Shown piece by piece: positions 1-9,998 of a stretch of DNA of 64,000 nucleotides. The position numbers and the translations under genes are program-made. The notes beneath the pieces are model-generated. The model was given only the letters and a program-made list of their open reading frames with translations, did not search any database and was not told where the DNA came from. Within the stretch, counting starts at the first letter, position 1; each line of letters starts with the position of its first letter. Origin of the DNA: Clonostachys chloroleuca (taxonomy: Eukaryota > Ascomycota > Sordariomycetes > Hypocreales > Bionectriaceae). The stretch spans positions 21,018,001-21,082,000 of the forward strand of contig JBANAY010000003.1 of the NCBI GenBank assembly GCA_037952775.1, written 5' to 3'.

Positions 1-745
1 CAAAGCTCGGTCGCAGAGTTGTCGTGGACGGCCGTAGACTTCACTATTCGAGCCCGGGCTTCGCGTGCCAGGTCGTGATAGCTCATGACAGCGCGACGCG
101 TGTCCCCAAATCCCAGTGCTTGGAGCCTCACGTTGAGTACACGGAGTTCCCAAGGAACAAGGTGTTCCCCGGTAGTCTCGTCAACGTAGACTCGTACATT
201 ATTTAAATCCTCCAACGCCTTGACTTCCTGAGCCGCAAGAGACGTTGCGTCAATCAATGTGAGACAAGCCAGCCGTGTATATAGTAACCTAAAGATCCTC
301 TGGGAATCATGAGGATCAATTCCCCCAGTCGCGCCAAGTCCAGTCAGCTCCTGGACTGCTGCAACTGCTGCAGCTCGAAAATGGCCCTTGGCGAGCAGCT
401 CCTCGAGTGGGATTTCTGGGCCGGGCTGCTTGGGTGAATTCCTGAATGCTGCAGGTATATTCAATGGTGTGATTGGATGGTATATCTCAGGGCGTAGCAA
501 GAAAGAAAAATCCTTGGCTTTAGGCTCCCCAAGCTGGGGCACGGGAGATCCTGGGGCACTGCGGCCCCGCGAAGGTTGAGGAGATCGAGGGCTCAGCATA
601 GATTGGTGAACTCGTTGAGTGGCTGGACCAGGCTGAGAAGGGCCGAGAGTAGACGCCAAGGGATCACTTTCGATGATGAGTTAGAAGCAATACAGAGTCT
701 GGGGGCAACCGGCGCTCACTCTGCGGCTTCGAGGGGTCCTGTCAT
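1..745 (-). CDS. TRAPPC12: TRAPP complex subunit 12-like protein, N-terminal part (cut by window edge)
   Basis: Read on the minus strand, a stop-free frame runs from base 666 to the left edge. I join it to a 26-nt first coding exon (745-720) across a 53-bp intron (667-719) with a GTGAGC donor, a CTAAC branch site and an AAAG acceptor; the join gives MTGPLEAADPLAS. About 230 residues are visible. The first 60 or so are Pro/Ser-rich and disordered-looking, followed by conserved-looking blocks such as IYHPITPLNIPAAFRN, LLYTRLACLTLID and VPWELRVLNVRLQALG. These resemble the region before and within the TPR part of TRAPPC12, a subunit of the metazoan-type TRAPPIII tether acting in ER-Golgi and autophagy traffic. 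The C-terminal TPRs lie outside the window. The family call is by resemblance; the start depends on the short first exon and could be elsewhere. It diverges from TFC6. Confidence 0.72.
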
Positions 746-1656
746 GGAGGACCTTGGCTTTGCTGGAGAGTCATCAGCCTCATACTTTGCATACGGGCAA
801 AATACCACCTCCACGGTGCATCAATTCCACCAACGCATACACTATAGTTTCTAATGACGATGAGTTCGCTTTGGTGATGAGGTATACCATGTAGCGAGCC
901 AAGCCAATTATATGAATTGAGGAACGATTCATTCAAGAGTCAACATACCAACGGACCTGCTCCTCGAGTGCCCCAGGGCTGCCGACCTCTGTGGATCACC
1001 CATGTCTTTTCAATTCTCAGCGGAGATCGATAAGTTGAGATTATTTCCTGCTTATCAAGAGTTTAAAGGTTGAAGTCCCACATGACCATGAATGATGGTT
1101 GTCCCCAGAAGTGGTGCTAACCCCAAATGAACTACCTACCTAAGTGTCGCTTATCTAATCTACAATGCATCATGACTTGCATACGGCTTCCTTCATGATC
1201 GCCAACATTCACTCGCATCGTGTGAATAAATACAGAAAATATGTTTAGGATACTACCTAGGTGCTTGTAACATGAACCCTTTTTCGAAGCTGGTCGTAGC
1301 GGCTAGAACGGAACCAACACTCGTTCTCTGATGCTTTTCGCCTCTAGGGTATCTACTATCACTGCCACTAAGCTGTCATCACCATTGAATGCCTAAGTTT
1401 AGGTTTATTGTGCTTCATGGGGCAAAAGGAATGTTCCTGTAAATATAATCCACGGTGTAGTCTCCCCGGTAGTTAATAGTATTCGGCTAGTCAATTATCC
1501 CTTGTGCCGCCTCAACATATGTGTAGGTGCACTAACAACGAGCTGTTGATGTTTCTGTTAAGGCTGCCCCACCTCGTCAAAACCTCACAAATTGGCACCA
1601 AACACGAAAGCTTCGCAAGAAACCTGGATTTGGGCTAAGACCGTTGGGACAGCGCC
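746..1656. promoter_or_regulatory. divergent promoter region between TRAPPC12-like and TFC6
   Basis: This 911-bp interval separates two divergently transcribed genes and must hold both promoters. It is richer in A+T than the flanking coding DNA. I see no coding frame worth reporting, no repeat and no RNA gene. The role is inferred from gene orientation only. Confidence 0.5.
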
Positions 1657-3824
1657 ATGCGTACCAGGAAGTCAAATCGCAATAAGCGATACACAGTTGA
1701 GAAGTATGATTTCGAGGATTCCGAAGACGAGCAAGCGACCCCGCCCAGTCGCGTCCAGAAGGCTGACCAACGGAATGATGATGAATTCGATGTCACCGCA
1801 GAACCTGAAGAGCAAGATGAGGCAATAGATGCAGAGTCATCTCATTCAGATACCACGGCAAGTGAGGGTGATGCTCCAAAGGCTCAGCCACGCCAGCGTC
1901 CAAGGACAGCAAAACTACCAAAGACTAAAAAGGGTGCTGCATCCGCAACTAATTCAGCAACTGCATATGTCAATATCGAACCGGCTTCCACAGATAGCCC
2001 TCTTGGAAAAGGATACTCTGGATTATTTGATAGGGGCTTCCGGGGCCTGGCTCTCGTTGCTGCATGGTACGGCCCGGAGGAGGAGAGAATACAGAAAGGA
2101 CAAGAAGCCTTGAATCGCTGGGTTGAATGGGCGCTACTTCCCCCAAAAGACATTGCAGGCCCTCCAGGATCCAATTCAGGAACCTTTTGGTCTGAAAGTT
2201 CTCAGGATCACGAAAATTCTCCTTGTCAAACCTGGCTTTCGCGTCTCAACTCAGATCAGTCATCTCGTACGGTCTTATCTGACCTCACCGCAGAGTATTC
2301 CAGGCCATATCTGTTGAATGCAGGGACATTGCCAGTTTTATTGGGACCTCATGACGACCAAGTTGAGTTCAGTATTACGGCAGGTGATAGCATTGGGCTC
2401 ACATCCACTGGTCTCCCTCATAATTCGACCGAGAATGTGGACGAATTCCCTACAGGCTGGATGCTTGATACTGGGGGACTAGTCCTTAACCTGGACTGGG
2501 CACAGCAAAGAGGCGTAGATGCAGTCCAGCTCTTGGCAGTTGCTGTTGTACCTCATCTTGATCAAGAAGTATACACCTACGATGAGGCTACTTCGGGACC
2601 GGATTTCCAAATGCAGGGCACAGTACAGATATGGGCATTCCAAGGCAGGAGGACCAAGAAGGATACCATGGAACCCTCCAACCAGCGCCCTCGACTTCAA
2701 AAGACGCTCTGTCTATACGGTGGCCGGGTGAAGATTGTTCGGTGGAGCCCAACTTGCCGGCATCTGGCTATCCTCTCTGGCGGGACCGTACATGTTGTTG
2801 ACCCTGGAGAAGACGAGAACGGAGCCTATCGTAGGTCACGCCCCCAATCAGGTGCGCCGCTCTATTTTCTAACAGCCTTGCAGAAGAAATACAACAACCT
2901 ATCGCCACGTTGAGCATTACTGAGGAAGATATCAAGGCAACTACCCTAACCTGGGTTACCTTTAACCGACTGGCTATTGGCTACTCAGACGGCTCGATCG
3001 CATTGTGGTCTATCTACCCAGGCTACCTACTATCTCGCCACCCTGTTCATCATAGCCCAGTCATCAACATAGAATCCGGCTACCCATCCCTGCCCTATCT
3101 AGTTGCATCTACACCAGTAGGCGGCTTCGTGAAAATCGTTGATCTAAGATCTCCAAGCCTTGAAACAAGTGAGGCGGGAGTCCTATCAGTCAACACCATA
3201 CCCAATCTCCTGGCATATAGCGACCATCTTCTCGGCTTCTACGCGCTCAGTCCCACATCCAACGTTCTCAACACGATGATTGGCTTTATGCACCATGCTC
3301 ATTTCCCTATAGTTCGAAGAGTCTTTACAAGTGACAGGTTCGTCACTAGTCTTTCTATTGGACGCACCCATCCTCACCTCCTTGTCGGGACGACCGACGG
3401 CTCACTATGGGCTATGAACCCGCAGCTTGAACTCTTCCAAGGCAGAAGGGATCTCTCGGACAGGATCCGGGTACTCCAGCATGAGCACCGGCCAGCAGAA
3501 AACTTCCCACCAGGCTCACCAGCGTCGGAGCGTGGCGTCTCGCGGATCATCCAAGGGTTCAAGCCTGAGAAGAATAGGCATACAAAGCTTGAGCCTCCTG
3601 GGAAGAAGAAGAAGGGGAAAGGAAAAGGCGGCGAAGAGGACGCTGAAGGGGATGAAGTCACAGGCCACGGCGATCCTTCGCGCGGCATCGTGCATGAGCC
3701 ATTAACAAGGATCACTGTTGTCAAGTGGAATCCGAATCATGGATATGGTACTTGGGCAGCGGTAGCCATGGCTTCGGGCTTGGTGAAAATATTGAATCTT
3801 GGGCTGGAGGACATGGAAGAGTGA
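1657..3824 (+). CDS. TFC6: RNA polymerase III transcription factor TFIIIC subunit (Tfc6/Sfc6-like, WD40)
   Basis: Two exons, 1657-2830 and 2884-3824, give about 704 residues. The 53-bp intron has a GTAGGT donor, TTCTAAC branch and CAG acceptor; splicing in phase 1 restores one frame, reading QEIQQPIATLSITEED across the join. The start is the ATG giving MRTRKSNRNKRYTVEKYDF, a basic N-terminus followed by an acidic patch (FEDSEDEQ), as usual for fungal TFIIIC subunits of this type. Residues of about 120-390 carry GLFDRGFRGLALVAAWYGP and WALLPPK, and the C-terminal half has WD40-like blades (GGRVKIVRWSPTCRHLAIL, AIGYSDGSIALWSI, LVGTTDGSLWAMN, VVKWNPNHGYGTWAAVAMA). TFIIIC binds the B box of tRNA genes and recruits TFIIIB; this subunit belongs to the B-box-binding lobe in yeast. 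A Lys/Glu-rich stretch sits near residue 640. Family identity is by motif resemblance. Confidence 0.82.
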
Positions 3825-3902
3825 GCACGAGTGGAACAAAAAGAAAAAAAAGCTCGGTGTCTGCTTTATTTATTACCACCTCACTACTTCTCCTTTCGCG
3901 GT

Positions 3903-5010
3903 CTAATCTATCAAGCACTGGGATCCCATGATTGTATGATGGTAGTCGAACGCTCGAGTCATCCCATACAGATGAGTTGCGGCAGCCAACACGACGCAGC
4001 AGTGGAAGATCTGGTGAGAACTTCCCCAGATATCATATGCTCCAGGGAAACTACGTTCAGGCCACCGAGACTAGGTTCGGATCGTTAGTATTTCGCTAAG
4101 TCCACATTGTTCGCGAGGGATAGACCTACCGCATACAAGACGGCGCCAAAGATATAAAGGGCCCCATGGAAAATGACCAAACTAATACTCATCCGGTCTT
4201 CGAGAGCTTGGTAGCCATCGATGATGATCCCGTGTACCACCGGAATGACACCGGAGACACCAAGGCCGACAAACATTGAAGCACGGAATACCCGCAGTTC
4301 TGGCTTTCGAAACTTGTCAACCCAGGACACAATGCCGCAGCCTATGCCAAGAAGGACGATCTATCACTTTGTCAGAAACCACCACGATGTCTAGTTCGGC
4401 GTGAATTCGCCACTTTATTCAAGGCTCCTTTGGATCGACCTACCAAACATAGATACGGGGTCATCAGCGTAGGCCGACAGAAAAAACCATAGTAGAGGGC
4501 CGGTACATAGCTACCGACGATCAAAGCCACAATGCCAGAGTAGTCCAGCTTGTTCCCCCAGCGAGCAACCTCCTCGCTATGGCACAAGAGCGCATGGAAC
4601 GTTGCGCTCATGCCCAGGCATAAGATAGCCCCTCCAAAGAAACAGGCGAAGACAATAATGTCTGACGAGGAGGCTGACTCGTATCGTGGGTGGATGACCT
4701 GGTAGAGATAGGTACCGCTGCTAATAGCGAGGATCGCCCCAATAAGATGAGACCAGATGTTGACAGACTCATTGTGCAAGTGGAGGAGTGAGAAGAGTGT
4801 ATGTGAGTAAGAAGGCTTGACCTGCCGATAGCCAGTCACGATGAAGGCGTTGTCGCGGCGCCAGTGTGGGAGTTCATCCCAGCAGAGAAGCAATTTGGAT
4901 TCCAACGTCTTGGCACCCTGGCCGGCGGTGTCGACGATTTGGGAGGCTATCGATTTTGTTGAAACATCGGCACGCCGCATGCGAGCCTCACCAGTGGGAT
5001 GGACATCCAT
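3903..5010 (-). CDS. PAQR family membrane protein (adiponectin receptor / hemolysin III-like, Izh type)
   Basis: Three minus-strand exons, 5010-4444, 4360-4130 and 4070-3903, give about 321 residues, typical for the family. Introns of 83 and 59 bp both have GTAGGT donors. The product shows an N-terminal cytosolic part with WRRDNAFIVTGYR, then LHNESVNIWSHLIGA, and seven predicted hydrophobic segments. The three PAQR zinc-site motifs are present: SATFHALLCHSEE in TM2, LDYSGIVALIVGSY following it, and HQIFHCCVVLAAATHL in the last exon, supplying the family's Ser/His, Asp and HxxxH metal ligands. Fungal members (Izh1-4 in yeast) act in zinc, sterol and lipid homeostasis and may be ceramidase-like; the exact role here is unknown. 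Its 3' end lies 78 bp from the end of TFC6, in convergent orientation. Confidence 0.88.
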
Positions 5011-6010
5011 CTGTGCGTCGTTATGTGGTGAGGAATCGGGATCCTTAAAAGATGCAGTGCGTCAATTACAAAGCAGTTCTAGTGCAAAAGGCACGAGTGT
5101 GGTTCAAATAAGGAGATAGAAAAGCAGATATGTCTTTACAGATGCATGTTCAGTCCAAAATTTATGCCATGTCGGGTGAGCGTTGCAAAGATTCGTTTAC
5201 TTGGAGTGCCCGCGAGGATAACAGATCGTCACATATTGTTTCTGGTTTTTTTTTTGTTGGGTCGGTGTATGCTAAAAATTAAGGGTCCTTCTAGGCAGTA
5301 CGGGGGTCAAATCGTCCGACTCGTCCAAAACTTCAGCGAGCAGATGTCCCAAATGCCTTCTTGTTGAGCTGGCGTTCTCTCAGAAAAAACTGGAGGCCAA
5401 TACTTTCCTTCCCGAGTGAAATTGTTGGGTTCGGGTGCGCGATCATCACAAGCAAACCGAGGCAATGGAGGCTCGTGTCAGCAGGAACCATTTCCATTTG
5501 GTGGCCGCCACCATTCGACGCAAATCGTCTCACCAGTGAAATTACCGCAATCGCATCAGCTTGTGCTACACGCCGAATCTACGCACCCATTTACCTTGAC
5601 TTCTTCATGAAGGGACATCTTCCACAACGATACCCTCTCTACTGGCACTGGCGTCATGTCCACTCGAGGCGGCTATTAAAGGATATTTTGTAGCTAGGCC
5701 ATGTTGGGTGCCCAGTTGTACACAAATGCTAACAAGGCCAGCCTTATTAGGAACAGGACGAATACTACGACCATGTTTGGGCTCCTCAAGTACCTGCAAC
5801 ATACGGCGAAACCATTATATTCCAGCGTTGCCATTGTAGGGTCTCGTATTTGCGGTATTGATTGATAGTCATTGTACGTGCTCGTTATTGTCGAATCATT
5901 GAAAGAGTGTGGCTATGCACCGAAGGACTGCGCTGGTGAAAATTGCTTCACACAGCACCAAACGCCAGGCATGGTATGATCTCTCGTCCGTGCCTCCATC
6001 TATTCGTTGC
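5011..6010. other. gene-free interval between PAQR gene and TMA7
   Basis: About 1 kb upstream of the PAQR gene and downstream of TMA7, both on the minus strand. The short frames in it lack recognisable motifs or an ATG context I would trust. It presumably holds the PAQR promoter/leader and the TMA7 3' region. No repeat or RNA gene is seen. Confidence 0.5.
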
Positions 6011-6336
6011 TCATTTCTTTCCGCTCTTCTTGATGCCTTGCGATCCGGTGTTCAGAGGGCCCTTGCCACCGGCCTTGCTGGCCATGTCCTTGCGAGCCTT
6101 CTCCTCTGTGCGCGTAGCGGTCAGCATGGATGAGAAAAGATTTAACAGATTTGAGGATGTCCATACCAGCGCGCTTCTTCTCCAGGAAGGCCAGGTCGTC
6201 CTCGTCGAGTTCCTTGGCCGCCTTCTTGGCCGCCTTCAAAGGCTTCTGCTTGCCACCTGGAAGAGGGGTTAGCGGGTGAATGGTGGGGGTTATGAAGTCT
6301 TCGAGAGTATCTACCTTCGCGATTAGCACCACCCAT
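6011..6336 (-). CDS. TMA7: translation machinery-associated protein 7
   Basis: A 68-residue protein in three minus-strand exons: 6336-6315 (22 nt), 6256-6167 and 6105-6011. Introns are 58 and 61 bp, with GTAGAT and GTATGG donors. The spliced protein starts MGGANREGGKQKPLKAAKKA and continues with ELDEDDLAFLEKKRAEEKAR to end GPLNTGSQGIKKSGKK, matching the TMA7 family over its full length (64 residues in yeast). The protein is very basic, with a central acidic ELDEDD box. Tma7 co-purifies with ribosomes in yeast and has a non-essential, poorly defined role in translation. The exon assignment is secure because each splice keeps the family sequence continuous. Confidence 0.93.
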
Positions 6337-6895
6337 TGTGATAAAGTTATAGAGATGAAGTCGGATAGACGGATAGCACTAGAAGCAGAGTTGTCGGCAC
6401 AAGATGAATAGGAAAAGATGGATCGCGAACGGGGCAATATGTGGGAAGCGAGACCCTTGATTGTCCTTGATAAAGCGGGCGGTGAGACCCGCCGAATCGA
6501 GGGTGGCGGAGAAAACTTATCGCTTATGTAATTGGGCTCGCTGCTGCCTCACATCCATCCCCAAAGACTCTATTTCCACACAATAGCATCCATCTCGATG
6601 AATGGCGACCTGCAGATATCCAGCATCGCATGTGCTCATTGTTTCAAGTGAATGAATCGCGCCATTCATAATCGCTCAATACTCCTCCTCACGAATCTTT
6701 TCTATAACTTCCAACCCCTTGGTCATCTCTCCTCCAGTTATCATCGTCCTCATGACCTGAGCAGTCTGCGCTGATCTGGTTCGGCTCTTTTCCTGCTGCA
6801 AAACCCGTTGAAGAACTCTCTGACTGACACTTTCATCCTTGATATAAAGATCCCGCGTGGATTTGGATCCAGCTCCAGCAACCCCAACTTGAAGT
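6337..6895. promoter_or_regulatory. divergent promoter region between TMA7 and PRP4, with an unexplained antisense frame
   Basis: This 559-bp interval separates divergent TMA7 and PRP4 and should hold both promoters. On the minus strand, a stop-free frame ending at 6676 runs through it and on into the antisense of PRP4. Its last 60 or so codons (6676-6860) translate into charged, helical-looking sequence (QRVLQRVLQQEKSRTRSAQ, GLEVIEKIREEEY) but lack an upstream ATG outside PRP4. I do not call it a gene. Confidence 0.45.
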
Positions 6896-9800
6896 ATGGC
6901 GTCGAGTTCGGACGAAGGCGAGATCGCTGAATCTGGGAATATGAAGGCATCTTCACTGTCGCATATTGGAGAAAAAAACGGTGTTGACCCTAAAGACAGA
7001 CCACGGAGTAAATCTCCTGATTTCGACAGTGCCTCCAGGTACAGCGCCTCCTCACGTCGCAGTCGCTCCCCACGAGGCAACAAGCGACCGCGCGATGATC
7101 GAGACCACTACGGTGGAGGGCGCGATTTCGGCTCCAGACACTCACGTCCGCATTATGATGATCGCCGAAGAGATGGCTACCACAGGTCGCGTCCTTCGTA
7201 CGAAGATCTGGACCGTCCATCGTCTCACTCCTCACATTACAGCTACGATCCACGAAACCGAGATGGCGAACGCGCTCGAGATCGCAGCCGTGACCGGGAT
7301 CGGCAGTATGATAGCCGAAGCCGCCTACAATACTCGGACAAAAGACCTCGTAACCGAAGCCGGTCCCCACGTCGATCCAGGAATGAGGGAGGCAAGGGAC
7401 GCCTTGATCGCTTCGTGCGAGGGAGTAACGACCATGCGGAGGGGCTGAAATATGAGGATGATCGGGGTTTGGAAATAAGAGGGTCCTCAAAACCGAGGAC
7501 TACAGTAGGAGGGAATCCACGTTACGGAAAAGATGATACTAAACACACCAGAGGCCCGGCTCAAGAGAGCAATGCTAGCACGAACGGACCGATAGCAACA
7601 TCTGACACCGATTCCCCAAACCCCCTGAGCCTGAGAAGGAAGTTGAAGAACCCGAGCCTTTCGACGAAGAGCTTGAGATAGAGCGTCGCAGAAAGAGACG
7701 CGAAGAGATCTTGGCGAAATCGAGCTCTGCGACTCCTCTTCTCCTTCACGCAGTTGGCGCAAGCGATAAAGCTCACCTAACATCGCCAGCAACGTCCCAG
7801 GCCATCAGCCCTCTCAGGACACAATTCGAGCCTGATTCACCTCGGACTCCACGGACTTTGCCCTCTGGTAAGCTGAACAATAATATCGGGCTTGCTGAAC
7901 TCGCCCAGCTAACTCGATCGCCAGAATCTCCACGATCCCCTGACACACCCAATGAGCTCTCGCCAGGAGCCATCGACCTACTAAACGATAAAAAATTTGT
8001 GGACTTGGGTGCCAATAAGGGAGCTGATGATGAAGAAGGACCTTCTGCCGCAGATTATGATCCGACCGCCGATATGAAAGAGGACGAGCGTCGAGATGAG
8101 CTGCGGCATGGTCAAGTAGTTGTCCACGGCGAATCGCACATGGTAGGGACGAGGGAGAAACCAGAGGCAGCACCCCATAAGGAAGCCCCCAATCCCTCTT
8201 CTGAGGATCCAGACGATGATCTTGACATGTTTGCTGAAGATTTTGACGAAGAGAAATATACCACTCAGCCAACACAAACTACATCAGCAGTGGACTCAAT
8301 GGATATTGATCCTAACGCTCAAGCTAACGGAGGCATCCTTGAGGGGGATGACAAGGACGGGTATTACAAACATCGCGTCGGCGAAGTCCTCGGCGGGCGT
8401 TATCAGGTTCAACATGCCCTCGGCAAAGGCATGTTTTCGGGTGTTGTCCGCGCAATGGATGTCGAGACCAAGAAACTGGTTGCCATCAAAATCATGCGAA
8501 ACAACGATGCTTTAAAGAAAGGCGGCTTCACAGAAATCGCCATTCTCGAGAAGCTCAACGAATCTGACCCTGACGATCGCAGACATGTGGTGAAGTTTGA
8601 GCGATCATTCGAATTCCGTGGCCATCTATGCATGGTGTTTGAACATCTAGGCTACAACCTACGGGAAATCTTGAAAAAGTACGGCTTAAATGTCGGCATC
8701 ACGCTGAAGGCTACGAAAGCATATGCCTACCAGATATTCGTTGCTCTAGCCCACATGCGCAAATGCAACATTATCCATGCCGACCTCAAACCCGACAACA
8801 TTTTGGTACATCTCCATTCCCCACCCCAACAATCGCTCAGAACGAATACACTAACAACTCATTCTTAAAGGTCAACGAAAACCACACGATCCTCAAGATC
8901 TGTGATCTTGGTACTGCCATCGACCGGTCTGACGCTGCAACCGCTCAAACAACGATTACCCCTTACCTAGTCAGCCGCTTCTACCGGGCCCCAGAAGTGA
9001 TCCTTGGAATTCCCTACGACTACGGTGTAGACGTGTGGTCTATAGGTTGCACATTGTTTGAACTGTACACTGGGAAGATCCTCTTCACAGGGGATAGCAA
9101 TAATCAAATGCTCAAGGCCATTATGGAAGTCCGGGGTCGGATTACGCCAAAGCTCTACAAACGTGGACAGCTCTCTCCTCAACATTTCGATGAGAAAGGA
9201 CAATTCGTCTCAATAGAGCGAGATAAGATTCTTGGTAAAGTACGTCTTCACGGAAAGCAATTTCCATCTCTTGCCCCTTTCCTCCCCCAACGATCTCATT
9301 TGTCTTGACTTGGTTATGATGCCGTGTGGTCTGGACTTCGGGGCGCAACGCAAGCCTCACGGCCCAGCAAACCGTTTCGTTCTAAGGTCCGAAAGCCACG
9401 TGCTAGTTTGATAGCCTAGTGGCATCATAGCGTACGTTAGGCAAGAGTCTGGGCCTCCTGTGACCTCAGCCTCGGGCGTAGCTCCCTACCGTTGGAATTC
9501 CCTCCTCCTGGTGGATGATGTCAAGAACGGTTGCCAATGGTCTGCTGAAGCTAGTTGTTCACCCCACATGCAATTGTTTTCCTGCCTCAGCTCAGCTTGG
9601 CAGCCAGGAGGTTTTCTCGAATCACCTCGCTGAGTGCTCTTGAACCCCAGTGGGGCAGCAAGAGCAGCGTCAACCCTAAACCCAAAAGCACAACACGGCG
9701 TCAAACCAGGTGCACTACAATATACGAAGAGTCCAGCTAACAGTTGTTGTGATTACAGACTACTGCCCGAACCTTGCAGATAATCAAGCCGACGCGTGAT

Positions 9801-9998
9801 ATACGCACACGCCTCGCTGCCGTATCAAGCGGCTTGAGCGAAGCAGAGACTCGTGACCTGAACAATTTCATAGATCTTCTAGACCACTGCCTTGCGCTCA
9901 ACCCCGAGAAGCGAATCAAGCCACTGGATGCGCTGAAACACCCTTTCTTTTCAGCCGCTAAGAGCTCGCACTCCCACTCTCACTCGGCTCGTCGTTGA
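6896..9998 (+). CDS. PRP4: pre-mRNA splicing kinase Prp4 (CMGC family); apparent 1-nt frameshift
   Basis: Exons 6896-8805, 8871-9239 and 9759-9998 give about 839 residues if one base is restored near 7614-7625. The start MASSSDEGEIAES is the usual Prp4 N-terminus. Residues 30-190 form an Arg/Ser-rich (RS, RD) domain, followed by IERRRKRREEILAKS and an acidic linker. The kinase domain has GKGMFSGVV (glycine loop), VAIKIMR (Lys), HADLKPDNILV (catalytic loop, the PRP4-type HADLKPDN), DLGTA (DFG variant DLG) and VSRFYRAPEVILG; it ends LNPEKRIKPLDALKHPFF. Prp4 phosphorylates Prp6/Prp31 of the tri-snRNP and activates the spliceosome in the nucleus. The first intron (65 bp) lies between NIL and VNENHTILK. 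The second is unusually long (519 bp, GTACGT...CTAAC...CAG). Upstream of 7620 the frame is +2; downstream it is +1, with a C4-A3-C5 run at the switch. Confidence 0.93.
9240..9758 (+). other. 519-bp intron within PRP4
   Basis: Coding continuity from ERDKILGK to TTARTLQIIKPTRDI requires removal of the whole interval. It begins GTACGT and ends GATTACAG, with a GCTAAC branch-like site 20 bp upstream of the acceptor. All other introns I can define in this window are 53-114 bp. I see no nested gene in it. Confidence 0.75.

Noticed and set aside
2852..2883. A 32-bp intron in TFC6 (GTGCGC donor)
   Set aside because: Too short for a fungal intron; the GTAGGT donor at 2831 gives a 53-bp intron and keeps the frame.
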